Assembly: GCA_965243715.1 (NCBI GenBank)
Contig: CBDEVU010000017.1
Span: 186,001 to 250,000, forward strand
Origin: UBA11606 sp965243715
Lineage (GTDB): Bacteria > Actinomycetota > Acidimicrobiia > Acidimicrobiales > Aldehydirespiratoraceae
Length of the DNA stretch: 64,000 nt
Reading direction: 5' to 3'
A program made the position numbers and the translations under genes. A model generated the notes under the pieces. The model saw only the letters and a program-made list of their open reading frames with translations. It was not told the DNA's origin and made no database searches. Below, piece by piece: positions 43,638 to 52,938 of this stretch. Numbering within the stretch: the first letter of the stretch is position 1; every line of letters starts with the position of its first letter.

Positions 43638-46463
43638 GTGACCAGCGAATACACGAACTGTCTCCCTCCTGAGCAGAAGGCACGGGTCAAGATTGACGCG
43701 CAACTCGCCGAGTGTGGTTGGGTCGTGCAGGACTACAAGCACGCGTCCATCGCCGCTGCTCAAGGAGTTGCCGTCCGTGAAATGCCGACCAAAGCAGGGC
43801 CAGCGGACTATGTGCTGTTTGTCGACCGACAAGCCGTTGGGGTTATCGAGGCCAAAAAGGTTGGTACTACCCTCACCGGGGTCGAGCGGCAAACTCGCAG
43901 GTATCAGACCAACTTCCCCGACGAACTTCCCGCTTTTTTAGTCGCCGATGCCTTGCCGTTCGGGTATGAGTCGACGGGCAAGGAAACACGCTTCAGCTGC
44001 GGGCTCGACCCCAAACCGACGTCACGGCAAGTTTTCACGTTCCATCGACCAGACGCTTTGGCTCGTTGGCACGAGGACTATATCAAATTCCAAGATCATG
44101 CCACCTTGCGAGGAGGCGTTCAGCTTCTGCCCGAACTCGACCCGGCTGGCTTGTGGCTCGCTCAGGCGGACGCGATCAGGAATCTGGAACTGTCGTTGCA
44201 GGAGAACCGTCCCCGCGCCCTGATCCAGATGGCGACCGGTTCGGGTAAGACCTTCACTGCGGCCAACATTTCCTACCGACTCTTGCGCCACGCCGGGGCG
44301 GAGCGGATCCTGTTTTTGGTTGACCGACGCCACTTGGGCCGACAGACAATCAAGGAGTTCCAGGGATTCGTTACGCCCGACGACGGCCGTAAGTTCACCG
44401 AACTGTACAACGCCCGCCGCCTCGACTCGTCTGGTCTCGATATGACCGATGAGTCGGCTATCAAGATCCACATTTCCACCATCCAGAGGATCTATTCGAT
44501 CCTGCGGGGTGAAGAACTCAACGACGATCTCGAGGACAAGCCCGGTTGCTACATGGCACCTAAGCGACCCGTCGAGGTGGTCTACAACCCAGCGGTGCCG
44601 ATCGAGTCATACGACGTGATCATCGTCGACGAATGCCATCGTTCTATCTATGGCGTGTGGCGCCAGGTTCTCGATTACTTTGATGCCTTTCTGATCGGAC
44701 TCACAGCAACCCCAGGCAAACAAACATTTGGATTTTTCGAGCAAAACTTAGTCATGGAGTACCGCCACGATGAAGCAGTCGCCGACCGCGTCAACGTCGA
44801 CTTCGACGTCTTTCGCATACGCACCAAGATCACCGAAGCGGGCGGCAAGGTCGACGCTGGCATGGTGACGGAGTTTCGCGACCGCGAAACCCGCCAGCAA
44901 CGCTTCGATCGCCTCGATGAAGAAGTCAGCTACGACGCCAAGGAACTCGACCGCAAAGTGGTGGCCAAGGATCAGATTCGCACGGTCATCGGTACGCTAC
45001 GCGACTCAATGCCGACGATGTTTCCCGACCGAGTCAAATTGAACAACGGTCGACTCAAGCACGTTCCCAAGACGCTGATCTTCGCCAAGAGCGACAGTCA
45101 CGCCGATGACATTGTGCAGATAGTACGCGAAGAGTTCGGCCTGTCAAACATGGAAGCAGTGAAAATCACCTACAAGGCCGCCGAATCCGGTCACAAAGCC
45201 GATGAATTGCTCCAGAACTTTCGCACCGGCTACGAAACCCGCATCGCGGTCACCGTTGACATGATCGCGACGGGCACCGATGTGAAACCCATCGAGTGTC
45301 TCGTGTTCATGCGCCTGGTCAAAAGCCGCAACTATTTCGAGCAGATGAAGGGCCGCGGCGTCCGCGTCATCAGCAACGACGACCTTCGTATCGTGACCCC
45401 CGACGCCACCGTCAAAGACCGCTTCGTACTCGTTGACGCTGTCGGCGTCACCGAAACCAGCCTGCACGACACCGTCCCGCTCGAACGCAGGCACGGTGTC
45501 GGGTTCGACAATCTCCTCAACCAGATCGGCCTCGGCGTCACCGATGAAGCCGTCGTTTCTTCGGTCGCTTCTCGTCTGGCCCGACTCGACAAGTGTATTA
45601 GCGATCCCGACCGGGCCGAAGTCGAAACCCTAGCCGGAGTCAGCCTCACACACCTCGCTCGCCAACTCATCGAAGCCCTCGACCCGGACCGCCATCACGC
45701 CGCAGCTCAAGCCGCCAGCGGCACTACCGACCCCGACTTCGGTCAGATTGCGGTTGCCCGCAAACGGCTTGTCGAAGCCGCATTGCAGCCGCTTGCTGGC
45801 AACGCCGCACTGCGCGAGAAGCTCGTCGAGGTTCGCCGCAGCTACGAACAGGTCATCGATGCCACCTCCAAAGACATGGTCATCTCCGGCGAGTTCTCCA
45901 AAGACGCCACCGACAGGGCCCGCCGCACCATCGAGTCGTTCCGCCAATTCATCGATGACCACAAAGACGAAATTACAGCGCTGCAGATCCTTTACAGCCA
46001 ACACTACGGCAGCGGCCTCACCCACGGCAATATCAAAGAACTCGCCCAGGCCATTGGTCGCCCGCCACGGAACTGGACCACCGAAGCACTTTGGAAGGCC
46101 TATGAAACCCTCGATGCCAACAAGGTCCGGGGATCAGGCCACCGCATCAACACTGACCTCATCAGCCTCGTCCGCTACGCCCTCGGCAATACCGACGAAC
46201 TCGTCGCCTACCGTGAACTCGTCGACGAACGCTTCAACGCCTGGCTTCTTCAACAACACAACGTCAACCGCCGTTTCACCGATAGTCAACTCGATTACCT
46301 CCACCTGATCAAAGAACAAATCGCCGCCAGCCTCACTATTACCGCACGAGACCTCACCGAAGTACCCTTTAGCGAGAAAGGCGGCCTCGGCAGAGCCCGC
46401 CAACTTTTCGGCCGCGACCTCAAACCGCTCCTCATCGAACTTAACCAAACGCTCGCAGCATGA
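43638..46463 (+). CDS. hsdR: type I restriction enzyme, R subunit
   Basis: Motor-nuclease subunit of 941 residues. The PD-(D/E)xK nuclease is seen in GPADYVLFVDRQAVGVIEAKK (Asp57, Glu71, Lys73). Helicase motifs are Walker A MATGSGKTFTAANI, motif II DECHRSIYG, LTATPGKQTFGFF and VTVDMIATGTDVKP. The GTG start at 43638 has AGGA 7 nt upstream; the frame is open back through the tRNA but that cannot be translated. The stop overlaps the hsdS start as ATGA. The R-S-M gene order is less usual than R-M-S. Confidence 0.95.
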   Translation: MTSEYTNCLPPEQKARVKIDAQLAECGWVVQDYKHASIAAAQGVAVREMPTKAGPADYVLFVDRQAVGVIEAKKVGTTLTGVERQTRRYQTNFPDELPAFLVADALPFGYESTGKETRFSCGLDPKPTSRQVFTFHRPDALARWHEDYIKFQDHATLRGGVQLLPELDPAGLWLAQADAIRNLELSLQENRPRALIQMATGSGKTFTAANISYRLLRHAGAERILFLVDRRHLGRQTIKEFQGFVTPDDGRKFTELYNARRLDSSGLDMTDESAIKIHISTIQRIYSILRGEELNDDLEDKPGCYMAPKRPVEVVYNPAVPIESYDVIIVDECHRSIYGVWRQVLDYFDAFLIGLTATPGKQTFGFFEQNLVMEYRHDEAVADRVNVDFDVFRIRTKITEAGGKVDAGMVTEFRDRETRQQRFDRLDEEVSYDAKELDRKVVAKDQIRTVIGTLRDSMPTMFPDRVKLNNGRLKHVPKTLIFAKSDSHADDIVQIVREEFGLSNMEAVKITYKAAESGHKADELLQNFRTGYETRIAVTVDMIATGTDVKPIECLVFMRLVKSRNYFEQMKGRGVRVISNDDLRIVTPDATVKDRFVLVDAVGVTETSLHDTVPLERRHGVGFDNLLNQIGLGVTDEAVVSSVASRLARLDKCISDPDRAEVETLAGVSLTHLARQLIEALDPDRHHAAAQAASGTTDPDFGQIAVARKRLVEAALQPLAGNAALREKLVEVRRSYEQVIDATSKDMVISGEFSKDATDRARRTIESFRQFIDDHKDEITALQILYSQHYGSGLTHGNIKELAQAIGRPPRNWTTEALWKAYETLDANKVRGSGHRINTDLISLVRYALGNTDELVAYRELVDERFNAWLLQQHNVNRRFTDSQLDYLHLIKEQIAASLTITARDLTEVPFSEKGGLGRARQLFGRDLKPLLIELNQTLAA

Positions 46464-47822
46464 CCCACGAGCTACCAAATGGCACGAATCAACTCCCCGA
46501 CGGTTGGCGAGTCGAGAATCTCGGGGATCTCGTCCAGTTCGCGCCGAAGGTCAGGTCTGAACTTCTTGAACAGGACGCTGAACTGTCCTTCGTCCCGATG
46601 AAGGCTGTAGCCGAGGTCTCGGGGAGAGTGGCTCTTGACGAGGCGATCGCAGCAACGGCGGCCAAGAAGAAGAACCTCACCTACTTCGAGGATGGTGATG
46701 TCATCTTCGCCAAGATCACTCCGTGCATGGAGAACGGAAAGATTGCCAGACCGACCGGGCTACTCAATGGATCGGCCTATGGCAGCACTGAGTTTCATGT
46801 TCTACGAGCCGGTGCGCTCGTTGATGGAGAGTTCCTGCGTATTTTGTTCCTTGTCAATGACGACTTTCGGCACGAAGCCGCGAGAGCAATGACTGGGGCC
46901 GTCGGGCAGCGTCGTGTTCCACGCAAGTATTTGGAGGCGTACGATTGCTACAGCTCCCGCCGCTTAGCTGAGCAGGGGCGGATCGTTGAAATTCTTGACG
47001 AACACCTCGGCCGCCTCGACACGGCTCTCGAGCATGTCAAAATCGTCCGAGAAAAGGCCGCCCAGTTTCGCCGATCGCTACTCCACGCAGCATTCACCGG
47101 CGCACTCACCGGCCACAACCCCACCACGAATCAACTCCCCGACGGCTGGGTCAGCAAAACGCTGGGAGATGTATCGACGAAGCCACAATACGGCTGGACC
47201 ACCAAGTCTGAACCCGGAAATGATCGGCTCCATTATCTAAGAACCACCGACATCACAAAGGGCCCAGTGAACTGGAGCACGGTCCCACGATGTGTGACGG
47301 AACCTGGTGACACGGAGAGATTCCTTTTGAAAACCGGTGACATCGTCGTGTCCCGAGCCGGGTCCGTCGGATGCTGTGCGCTCCTCGGGGACGTACCTCC
47401 ATCCGTATTTGCCTCGTATCTGATCCGGTTACGACCGCTGGCGCCGCTGAACAAGACCTACGTATTTTGGTTCCTTCAATCGCCAGCATACTGGGACGCT
47501 ATCAGTGAAGCGAGCGCCGGAATCGCTGTCCAAAACGTCAATGCCAAGAAACTCGCTTCGATTGAACTCCCAGTTCCACCCCCCCCAGCAGCATCGGATC
47601 GTCGCGATTCTTGACGAACACCTCGGCCGCCTTGAGGTCGCGCTTGCTTTGGCTGATGCAATCGAGCAGCGGGCGGCGGCGTTTCGCCGGTCGTTGTTGC
47701 ACGCGGCGTTTACTGGCAAGTTGACCGCACAAAACCCAGCGGAGGAACCCGCCTCAGCCCTACTGGAACGAATCGGCGCCCCCCGACCGGCTCTAAAGAC
47801 TCAAAAGGAGCATTCTGCATGA
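46460..47822 (+). CDS. hsdS: type I restriction specificity subunit, frame broken at a C8 tract (OFF)
   Basis: DNA-recognition subunit with two target domains. TRD1 is about residues 1-160, followed by conserved region ILDEHLGRLDTALEHVKIV to FRRSLLHAAFTGALTG. TRD2 begins LPDGWVSKTLGDV and runs to KKLASIELPVPPPP. At the C8 run (47579-47586) the frame goes to DRRDS and stops at 47614. With 7 or 10 C it would continue QQHRIVAILDEHLGRLEVAL through a second conserved region to 47822 and overlap hsdM as ATGA. In the state given the second spacer helix is missing, so assembly and coupling to hsdM should suffer. This is probably a phase-variable gene rather than a dead one, as nothing else is broken. 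Confidence 0.85.
47579..47586 (+). repeat. C8 homopolymer at the hsdS frame break
   Basis: Eight C after CAGTTCCA. Seven or ten would keep hsdS open to its natural end. By itself a run of eight is not rare in DNA of this composition; its position exactly at the break is the point of interest. Confidence 0.85.
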
Positions 47823-49279
47823 GTACAGATCCGAAGGCTCTCGTTCAGAAACTGTGGGACTTCTGCAACATCCTCCGCGACGACGGCCTGTCGTACGGCG
47901 ATTACTTGGAGCAGCTCACCTACCTGCTGTTTTTAAAAATGGCCGACGAGCAGTACCGGTTGCTCGGCGAGAAACGGGTCGTGCCCGAAGGGCTTGACTG
48001 GCCGTCGTTGCTGAACCTGTCGGGGGTCGATCTTGAAACCCACTACAACGAAATCCTCACCAAACTCGGTACTAGCGACGGCATGTTGGGAGTGTTGTTT
48101 CGCAAGGCCCGCAACAGAGTCCAGAACCCGGCCAAGCTCGAACGGCTGGTCAAAGACTTTATCAATGACCATGAATGGCTCAGCCTGGACGCCGATCTTA
48201 AAGGCGACGCCTACGAAGGACTAATAGAGAAAACCGCCCGCGAAGGCGCCCGGGGAGCGGGGCAGTATTTCACTCCTCGGGCACTCATCACCGCGATAGT
48301 CGACGTCATGGAGCCCAAACCAGCGGACCGGATCTGTGACCCCGCGTGCGGCACCGGTGGGTTCTTCCTTGGAGCGTATCAGTCGATCGTGAAACGCTTC
48401 TCGCCCCTCGATCCTGATCAGGGCGCTCATCTGCGATCGGGGGCGTTCACGGGCTGGGAGATCGCTGACCTGCCGGCTCGGTTATGCGCCATGAACATGC
48501 TGCTGCATGGAATCGAAAGCCCTGAATCCAACTCACCCGTCCACGTCGACGACGCTCTGCGGGACGACCCCGGTGTCCACTTCGACATGGTGCTGTCCAA
48601 CCCACCCTTCGGGAGTTCGTCATCAGACAGCTACGAGCGGGAGACATTCTGGGCCACCACCAAGAACAAGCAGTTGAACTTCGTTCAACACATCGTCGGG
48701 CTGCTCAAGATCGGCGGCACCGCCGCGGTAGTGGTTCCCGACAACGTGCTCTTCGAATCCGGTGCCGGTGAGACCATCCGCCGCCGGTTGCTGAACGACT
48801 GCGACGTTCACACGTTGCTGCGGTTGCCTACAGGTATCTTCTACGCCCAAGGGGTGAAGGCCAACGTGATCTTTTTCGAACGACGCGAAGGTGCCCCGCA
48901 GCCGTGGACCCGAAACCTGTGGGTGTACGACCTGCGAACCAACCAGCGCTTCACCCTAAAACAGAAACCGATCACCCGAGCAGACCTCGACGATTTCGTG
49001 AACTGCTACAAACCGGGTGACCGCGACCAACGCGCCGAGTCGGAGAGGTTCAAGAAGTACACCTACGACGAACTGATCCGGCGCGACAAGGTCAGCCTCG
49101 ACGTGTTCTGGCTTCGAGACGACAGCTTCGCTGATGCCGCGAACCTCCCCGCCCCCAGCGTCATCGTCTCCGAAATATCTGGCCACCTGCAGGCTGCCCT
49201 AGACGAGTTTGACGCCATCGCCGAGGCCCTCGAGGGGATCGTCGTGGGTATCGACAAGTCTACAGAAACCAGCAAATGA
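47819..49279 (+). CDS. hsdM: type I restriction-modification DNA methylase, M subunit
   Basis: N6-adenine methylase subunit of 486 residues. The N-terminal helical domain (LWDFCNILRDDGLSYGDYLE) is followed by the methylase core with EGARGAGQYFTPRALI, motif I ICDPACGTGGFFLGAY and motif IV DMVLSNPPFGSSS. With HsdS it forms the methylase; with HsdR, the nuclease. It is intact. Its ATG overlaps the far hsdS stop, so its translation may depend on hsdS being in frame. Confidence 0.95.
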   Translation: MSTDPKALVQKLWDFCNILRDDGLSYGDYLEQLTYLLFLKMADEQYRLLGEKRVVPEGLDWPSLLNLSGVDLETHYNEILTKLGTSDGMLGVLFRKARNRVQNPAKLERLVKDFINDHEWLSLDADLKGDAYEGLIEKTAREGARGAGQYFTPRALITAIVDVMEPKPADRICDPACGTGGFFLGAYQSIVKRFSPLDPDQGAHLRSGAFTGWEIADLPARLCAMNMLLHGIESPESNSPVHVDDALRDDPGVHFDMVLSNPPFGSSSSDSYERETFWATTKNKQLNFVQHIVGLLKIGGTAAVVVPDNVLFESGAGETIRRRLLNDCDVHTLLRLPTGIFYAQGVKANVIFFERREGAPQPWTRNLWVYDLRTNQRFTLKQKPITRADLDDFVNCYKPGDRDQRAESERFKKYTYDELIRRDKVSLDVFWLRDDSFADAANLPAPSVIVSEISGHLQAALDEFDAIAEALEGIVVGIDKSTETSK

Positions 49280-49461
49280 GTGCTCGCCAACGGCCTCCTG
49301 TGCGACAATAAAATAGCTGCCGCGAGGTGCCAATTGGGCCGGGCGACACATCCGTGGTCTGCGTTCGTTGGGGTGGCGACGCGAAGCGACTCGCGTACGT
49401 CACAGGCATAAGCCATACTGGCTAGGAGTGGGGTCGAGGCTCGGGTACGGATACGAGGCGG

Positions 49462-50418
49462 TTGGTATTTCTCCTGACGGAATTCATCACGGCGAACGGC
49501 AACCTGCTTGAAGTCGATGTCGACGCGCTCGTAAATACGGTAAACACCGTCGGGGTGATGGGCAAAGGAATCGCTCTGGCGTTCAAGAAGGCTTTTCCGT
49601 CGAACTTCAAGGCCTACGCGAAGGCGTGCCAACGCGGCGATGTTAAACTCGGCTCTATGTTCGTTTTCGACAATGGGCAGTTCGTTGCGCCACGTCTGAT
49701 CATCAACTTTCCGACCAAGGAGCATTGGCGATCGAAGTCAAAACCCCACCACATTGAGCAAGGCCTCGATGACCTTGCGACGGTTATCCGAGACAACAAT
49801 ATTGGGTCGATCGCGCTGCCTTACCTTGGGTGCGGCCACGGCGGCCTCGATTGGGCTGCGGTCGAACCAATGATCCGCGAACGACTGTCCGAACTGCCCA
49901 CAAAGATCCATATTTTTGCCCCGCCCGGTTCGGCGGTTGCCTCGGCCGCGAGAACGGCACACGATCGCCCAAAGCTGACGCTAAGCCGAGCGGCGTTGAT
50001 TGCAATGATTGACTGCTACACAAGCGTCGCGATCGAAGCCTCAATCATCGAGGTTCAGAACCTCATGTACTTCCTGCAAGAGGCGGGGCAGCCACTTCAA
50101 CTCCGATACGAATCCGGTCGCTACAGCGGCCCGTACGCGAACAACCTCCGACACCTGCTGAACAGCCTCGACGGCCACCACCTCCAAGGCTACGGTGACG
50201 GGCGCACCACGATAGCCAAGGCTGATCCGATCAGGCTGCTCCCCGATGCCGCGGCCGAAGCCAAGTCCACGATTACGACGCTCGACGACACCGACCTTAG
50301 GGTTCGGATGGAGCGCACTACTGAGTTTGTTGAGGGTTTCGAGTCCGCTTGGGCACAGTTGTGTGAGGGCGGTTGGTTGACGACTGCCACCTCTGAGGTC
50401 GCCACGGCGGAAGCATAA
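49462..50418 (+). CDS. macrodomain protein, DarG antitoxin-like
   Basis: Protein of 318 residues. The N-terminal macrodomain (NGNLLEVDVDALVNTVNTVG, MGKGIALAFKKAFP, LPYLGCGHGGLDW) matches DarG, which removes ADP-ribose from DNA placed there by DarT. The C-terminal half (IDCYTSVAIEASIIEVQNLM, YFLQEAGQPLQLRYESGRYS, GPYANNLRHLLNSLDGH) matches the DarT-neutralising part of DarG. No DarT gene is found in the 182 bp upstream or downstream, so this is an orphan antitoxin. The start is poor: TTG at 49462 is the only usual start codon in the right place. Confidence 0.85.
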   Translation: MVFLLTEFITANGNLLEVDVDALVNTVNTVGVMGKGIALAFKKAFPSNFKAYAKACQRGDVKLGSMFVFDNGQFVAPRLIINFPTKEHWRSKSKPHHIEQGLDDLATVIRDNNIGSIALPYLGCGHGGLDWAAVEPMIRERLSELPTKIHIFAPPGSAVASAARTAHDRPKLTLSRAALIAMIDCYTSVAIEASIIEVQNLMYFLQEAGQPLQLRYESGRYSGPYANNLRHLLNSLDGHHLQGYGDGRTTIAKADPIRLLPDAAAEAKSTITTLDDTDLRVRMERTTEFVEGFESAWAQLCEGGWLTTATSEVATAEA

Positions 50419-50422
50419 GCAA

Positions 50423-50776
50423 TGGTTGACCGGTCGGGGATCGAATGGACAGAGCCAACTTGGAACCCAACCACGGGATGCGACAACTGCTATGCGCTGA
50501 CCTTGGCGAAGCGACTGCGACTCGAAAACTAGCGGGCCGGGGTTTGCGTTAACCCTTCACGAGGACACGATCGACTGGCTAATCGCGGGTGGCGAAAGGG
50601 GGCCTCGCTCTCGGCCTATGGACGAAACCTGGGTTCGTGACCTCCGAGACCGGTGCGGAGTTACCGGAGTGCCGTTTTTCTTCAAGCAGTGGGGCGGCAG
50701 AACTCCCAAGATCGGCGGACGAGAGCTAGATGGTGCGCTTTATGACGAAATGCCCCGCGTCAGAGCAAACGGATAG
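50423..50776 (+). pseudogene. DUF5131 (phage Gp37/Gp68-like) gene, internally deleted
   Basis: The start MVDRSGIEWTEPTWNPTTGC and the first CxxCY motif (DNCYALTLAKRL) run into a stop. The C-terminal part IAGGERGPRSRPMDETWVRD and GVPFFFKQWGGRTPK follows without the middle of the family. About half of the gene is missing. The TcmP relic next to it is its common genomic partner. Confidence 0.8.
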
Positions 50777-50781
50777 GCGCT

Positions 50782-51360
50782 ATGTCGGGCCGTGCTTGGG
50801 GCATCTGGACGAAAGGCACGCTAGACGTTTTGCGTCAGTATCTCGACGCTTTTACAACTGCCACCAAGAACAAAGCTACCGAAACAATCTACATTGACAC
50901 GTTCGCGGGCGAGGCGGAGAACAGGGACCGACTGACCGGCGAGCCACTTTATGGCTCGGCTAGAATTGCGTTGTCTGTCAGCAATCCCCCGTTCACCTGC
51001 CTCCGTTTTTTTGAGACGGGGCGAAAAGCCGCAACTCTCAACAGAACTCTTCGCCGTGACTTTCCGGATCGAAATTTCGAAGTCTTAGCTGGCGATTCTA
51101 ATGATCAGGTACCCGTCGAACTTGCGCGCCTTGAGCATCTGAACTGGGCACCGACGTTCGCCTTCGTTGATCCCAACGCCATGGAGGCGAAGTGGCCGAC
51201 TCTGGTGGCACTGGCCGAGTTCAAGAAAGCATGGCGGATGGAAACAAGATCATGGGTGCCATATACGCCAAAGCAGCGGCCGAGTTTCCCAAAATGCGAT
51301 CCGAATGTCGGGCCCTGCGACGGGCGATGGAGGACGAGCCATTGCGCTCAACTGGCTAGC
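50782..51360 (+). pseudogene. three-Cys-motif partner protein TcmP, truncated
   Basis: The first 150 codons (GIWTKGTLDVLRQYLDAFTT, IDTFAGEAENRDRLTGEPLY, FAFVDPNAMEAKWPTLVAL) match TcmP. The frame then turns into an implausible Arg/Pro-rich sequence that stays open by chance into the next gene. In another frame MGAIYAKAAAEFPKMRSE follows and looks like the lost C-terminus. It is therefore frameshifted and shortened. TcmP and DUF5131 genes usually travel together; both are dead here. Confidence 0.72.
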
Positions 51361-51528
51361 CGTCATGATCGGCCGATCCACTGGCGACGCGACTGCCTAA
51401 TCAACGAACTTGTCAACCTCAATAAGCGACGGCCTCGAGAGCTACACCGGCCGCTGAGACCAATGTTGTGGTTCCGGCACCGAGGTGCTACCAATGGTGG
51501 TACATCGCAAAACGAAGGCACGTACATA

Positions 51529-52839
51529 ATGAATCCCTCAGAAATTACTTCTGGCAAAGTACCCCCCCCCCCCGCCGAGGCTAAGCGTGTATGGTGGAAG
51601 CGGCATTGGGCGGAAGTAGTTGGACCGGTGTTTCTGCTCGCACTGGTGGGCATCGCTCTCAGTGACGACCCGCCTGCCGACGAGGAATCCGGCCTCACTA
51701 GCACCAATGTAGATGATGAAGGCAATGATTCGAGCGATGCGGCGGTTACTGACGAAGAGGCCACCACGACAACTATCGCAGCAGACGACCCGAAAAACGG
51801 AACTCGAGAGGCACCTTGGGCTTTCGATAGCCCTACCGAGGTGACCCTTCATGCCTGGGGCGATGCCGACAACTCGGTCTGGAGCTTTACTATCACGCCA
51901 CCGCAAGACATCACCGCCGCAGTGCAAGATGAAAGCTCCTTTAACACCAAACCTCCCGAAGGCGAATTGCTCGCTGGATTCACAGTCGACATGACGCTTA
52001 TAGAAGCCAAGAAAGAGCCCCTCTCGGTGGGGTCCAATTTCACTTGGGAACTACTTGGTGGCATTACAATCGGCGTATACAACGACGGCTGTGGGAGAGT
52101 CCCCAATGGGTTTGATAGATCTAGAGAGGTCTTCTCCGGTGGGACCCTCTCCGGCGTAGTGTGCATACCCCTACCCGCGGAGGACCTCGAGTCGGCCAAA
52201 ACACAGGTCGCGTTGAAATTCTCCAGCGATGACCGAGTCTTCTTCGGCCACTCAAACGATACGGAGACGGTTGGCGAAAAGACCACCACAACCACAACCA
52301 CCACAACCACCACTACGACCACAACGACCCCTGCCACCACTACGACCACAACCACCCCTACCACAACAGTTGCATCAATAGACGGAAGTCGAGAGGCACC
52401 TTGGGCTTTCGGCATCCCCACAGAGGTGATCTTTGATTCCTGGGGCGATGCCGACAACTCGGTCTGGAGCTTTACTATCACGCCACCGCAAGACATCACG
52501 ACCGCGGTGATGAACGAAAACCTCTTCAACACCGAACCATCCGAAGGAGAATTGCTTGCTGGATTCACAGTCGACATGACACTTATAGAGGCCGGCAAGG
52601 AGCCTCTATCGGTAGGCTTCAACTTCGATTGGGAACTACTTGGCGGCGCGACCAGTGGCGTTTACGACGGGGGCTGTGGCGTTGTCCCCAATGGGTTTGA
52701 TAGATTTAGCGAGGTCTTTGTCGGTGGGACCCTCTCCGGCGTAGTGTGCATACCCCTACCGGCGGAAGATATCGGGTCGGCCGAGACACTGGTGTCGTTG
52801 AATTTCACGGTCGGTGACCGAGTCTTCTTCGGCCCGTAG
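51529..52839 (+). CDS. membrane-anchored surface protein with two tandem beta domains and Thr-rich linker; C12 tract after the start
   Basis: Protein of 436 residues of unknown function. It begins MNPSEITSGKVPPPPAEAKR, followed by one transmembrane segment (VVGPVFLLALVGIALS) and an acidic extracellular spacer. Two repeats of about 135 residues share REAPWAF, WGDADNSVWSFTITPPQDIT, GELLAGFTVDMTLIEA, VPNGFDR and LSGVVCIPLPAED; they may be DUF4352-like beta sandwiches. An almost pure threonine linker (52285-52370) separates them. Each repeat has a conserved Cys pair. The four prolines are encoded by 12 C, so slippage would switch the gene off. The frame is open upstream through the TcmP relic, but that part is not protein-like. 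Confidence 0.7.
   Translation: MNPSEITSGKVPPPPAEAKRVWWKRHWAEVVGPVFLLALVGIALSDDPPADEESGLTSTNVDDEGNDSSDAAVTDEEATTTTIAADDPKNGTREAPWAFDSPTEVTLHAWGDADNSVWSFTITPPQDITAAVQDESSFNTKPPEGELLAGFTVDMTLIEAKKEPLSVGSNFTWELLGGITIGVYNDGCGRVPNGFDRSREVFSGGTLSGVVCIPLPAEDLESAKTQVALKFSSDDRVFFGHSNDTETVGEKTTTTTTTTTTTTTTTTPATTTTTTTPTTTVASIDGSREAPWAFGIPTEVIFDSWGDADNSVWSFTITPPQDITTAVMNENLFNTEPSEGELLAGFTVDMTLIEAGKEPLSVGFNFDWELLGGATSGVYDGGCGVVPNGFDRFSEVFVGGTLSGVVCIPLPAEDIGSAETLVSLNFTVGDRVFFGP
51562..51573 (+). repeat. C12 homopolymer at codons 12-15 of the surface-protein gene
   Basis: Twelve consecutive C read as four prolines eleven codons after the ATG. The current length is in frame (ON). A change by one or two would truncate the protein near its start. 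It is the longest homopolymer seen in the window. Confidence 0.9.
52285..52370 (+). repeat. ACC/ACA threonine-codon microsatellite
   Basis: Degenerate trinucleotide repeat (accacaaccacaaccacc...) encoding an uninterrupted run of threonines with a few prolines and alanines. It is probably an extracellular, glycosylatable linker between the two domains. Confidence 0.9.
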
Positions 52840-52938
52840 CACCGCCGCCGAGACAGGCGCCACGAGGACGAACTTGATGAGCGATGTTGCGAATCCGACG
52901 GCGCCGTGGCAGAATCAGGACGTAACGAAAGGAAAACT

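Noticed and set aside
49280..49461. A remnant of the DarT toxin before the DarG-like gene
   Set aside because: No frame on either strand shows DarT motifs; the region looks like plain intergenic DNA.
50782..52839. A single 685-codon protein joining TcmP to the surface protein
   Set aside because: The stretch between about 51240 and 51528 is Arg/Pro/Trp-rich and unlike either family, and a better TcmP continuation lies in another frame. The surface protein has its own ATG at 51529.
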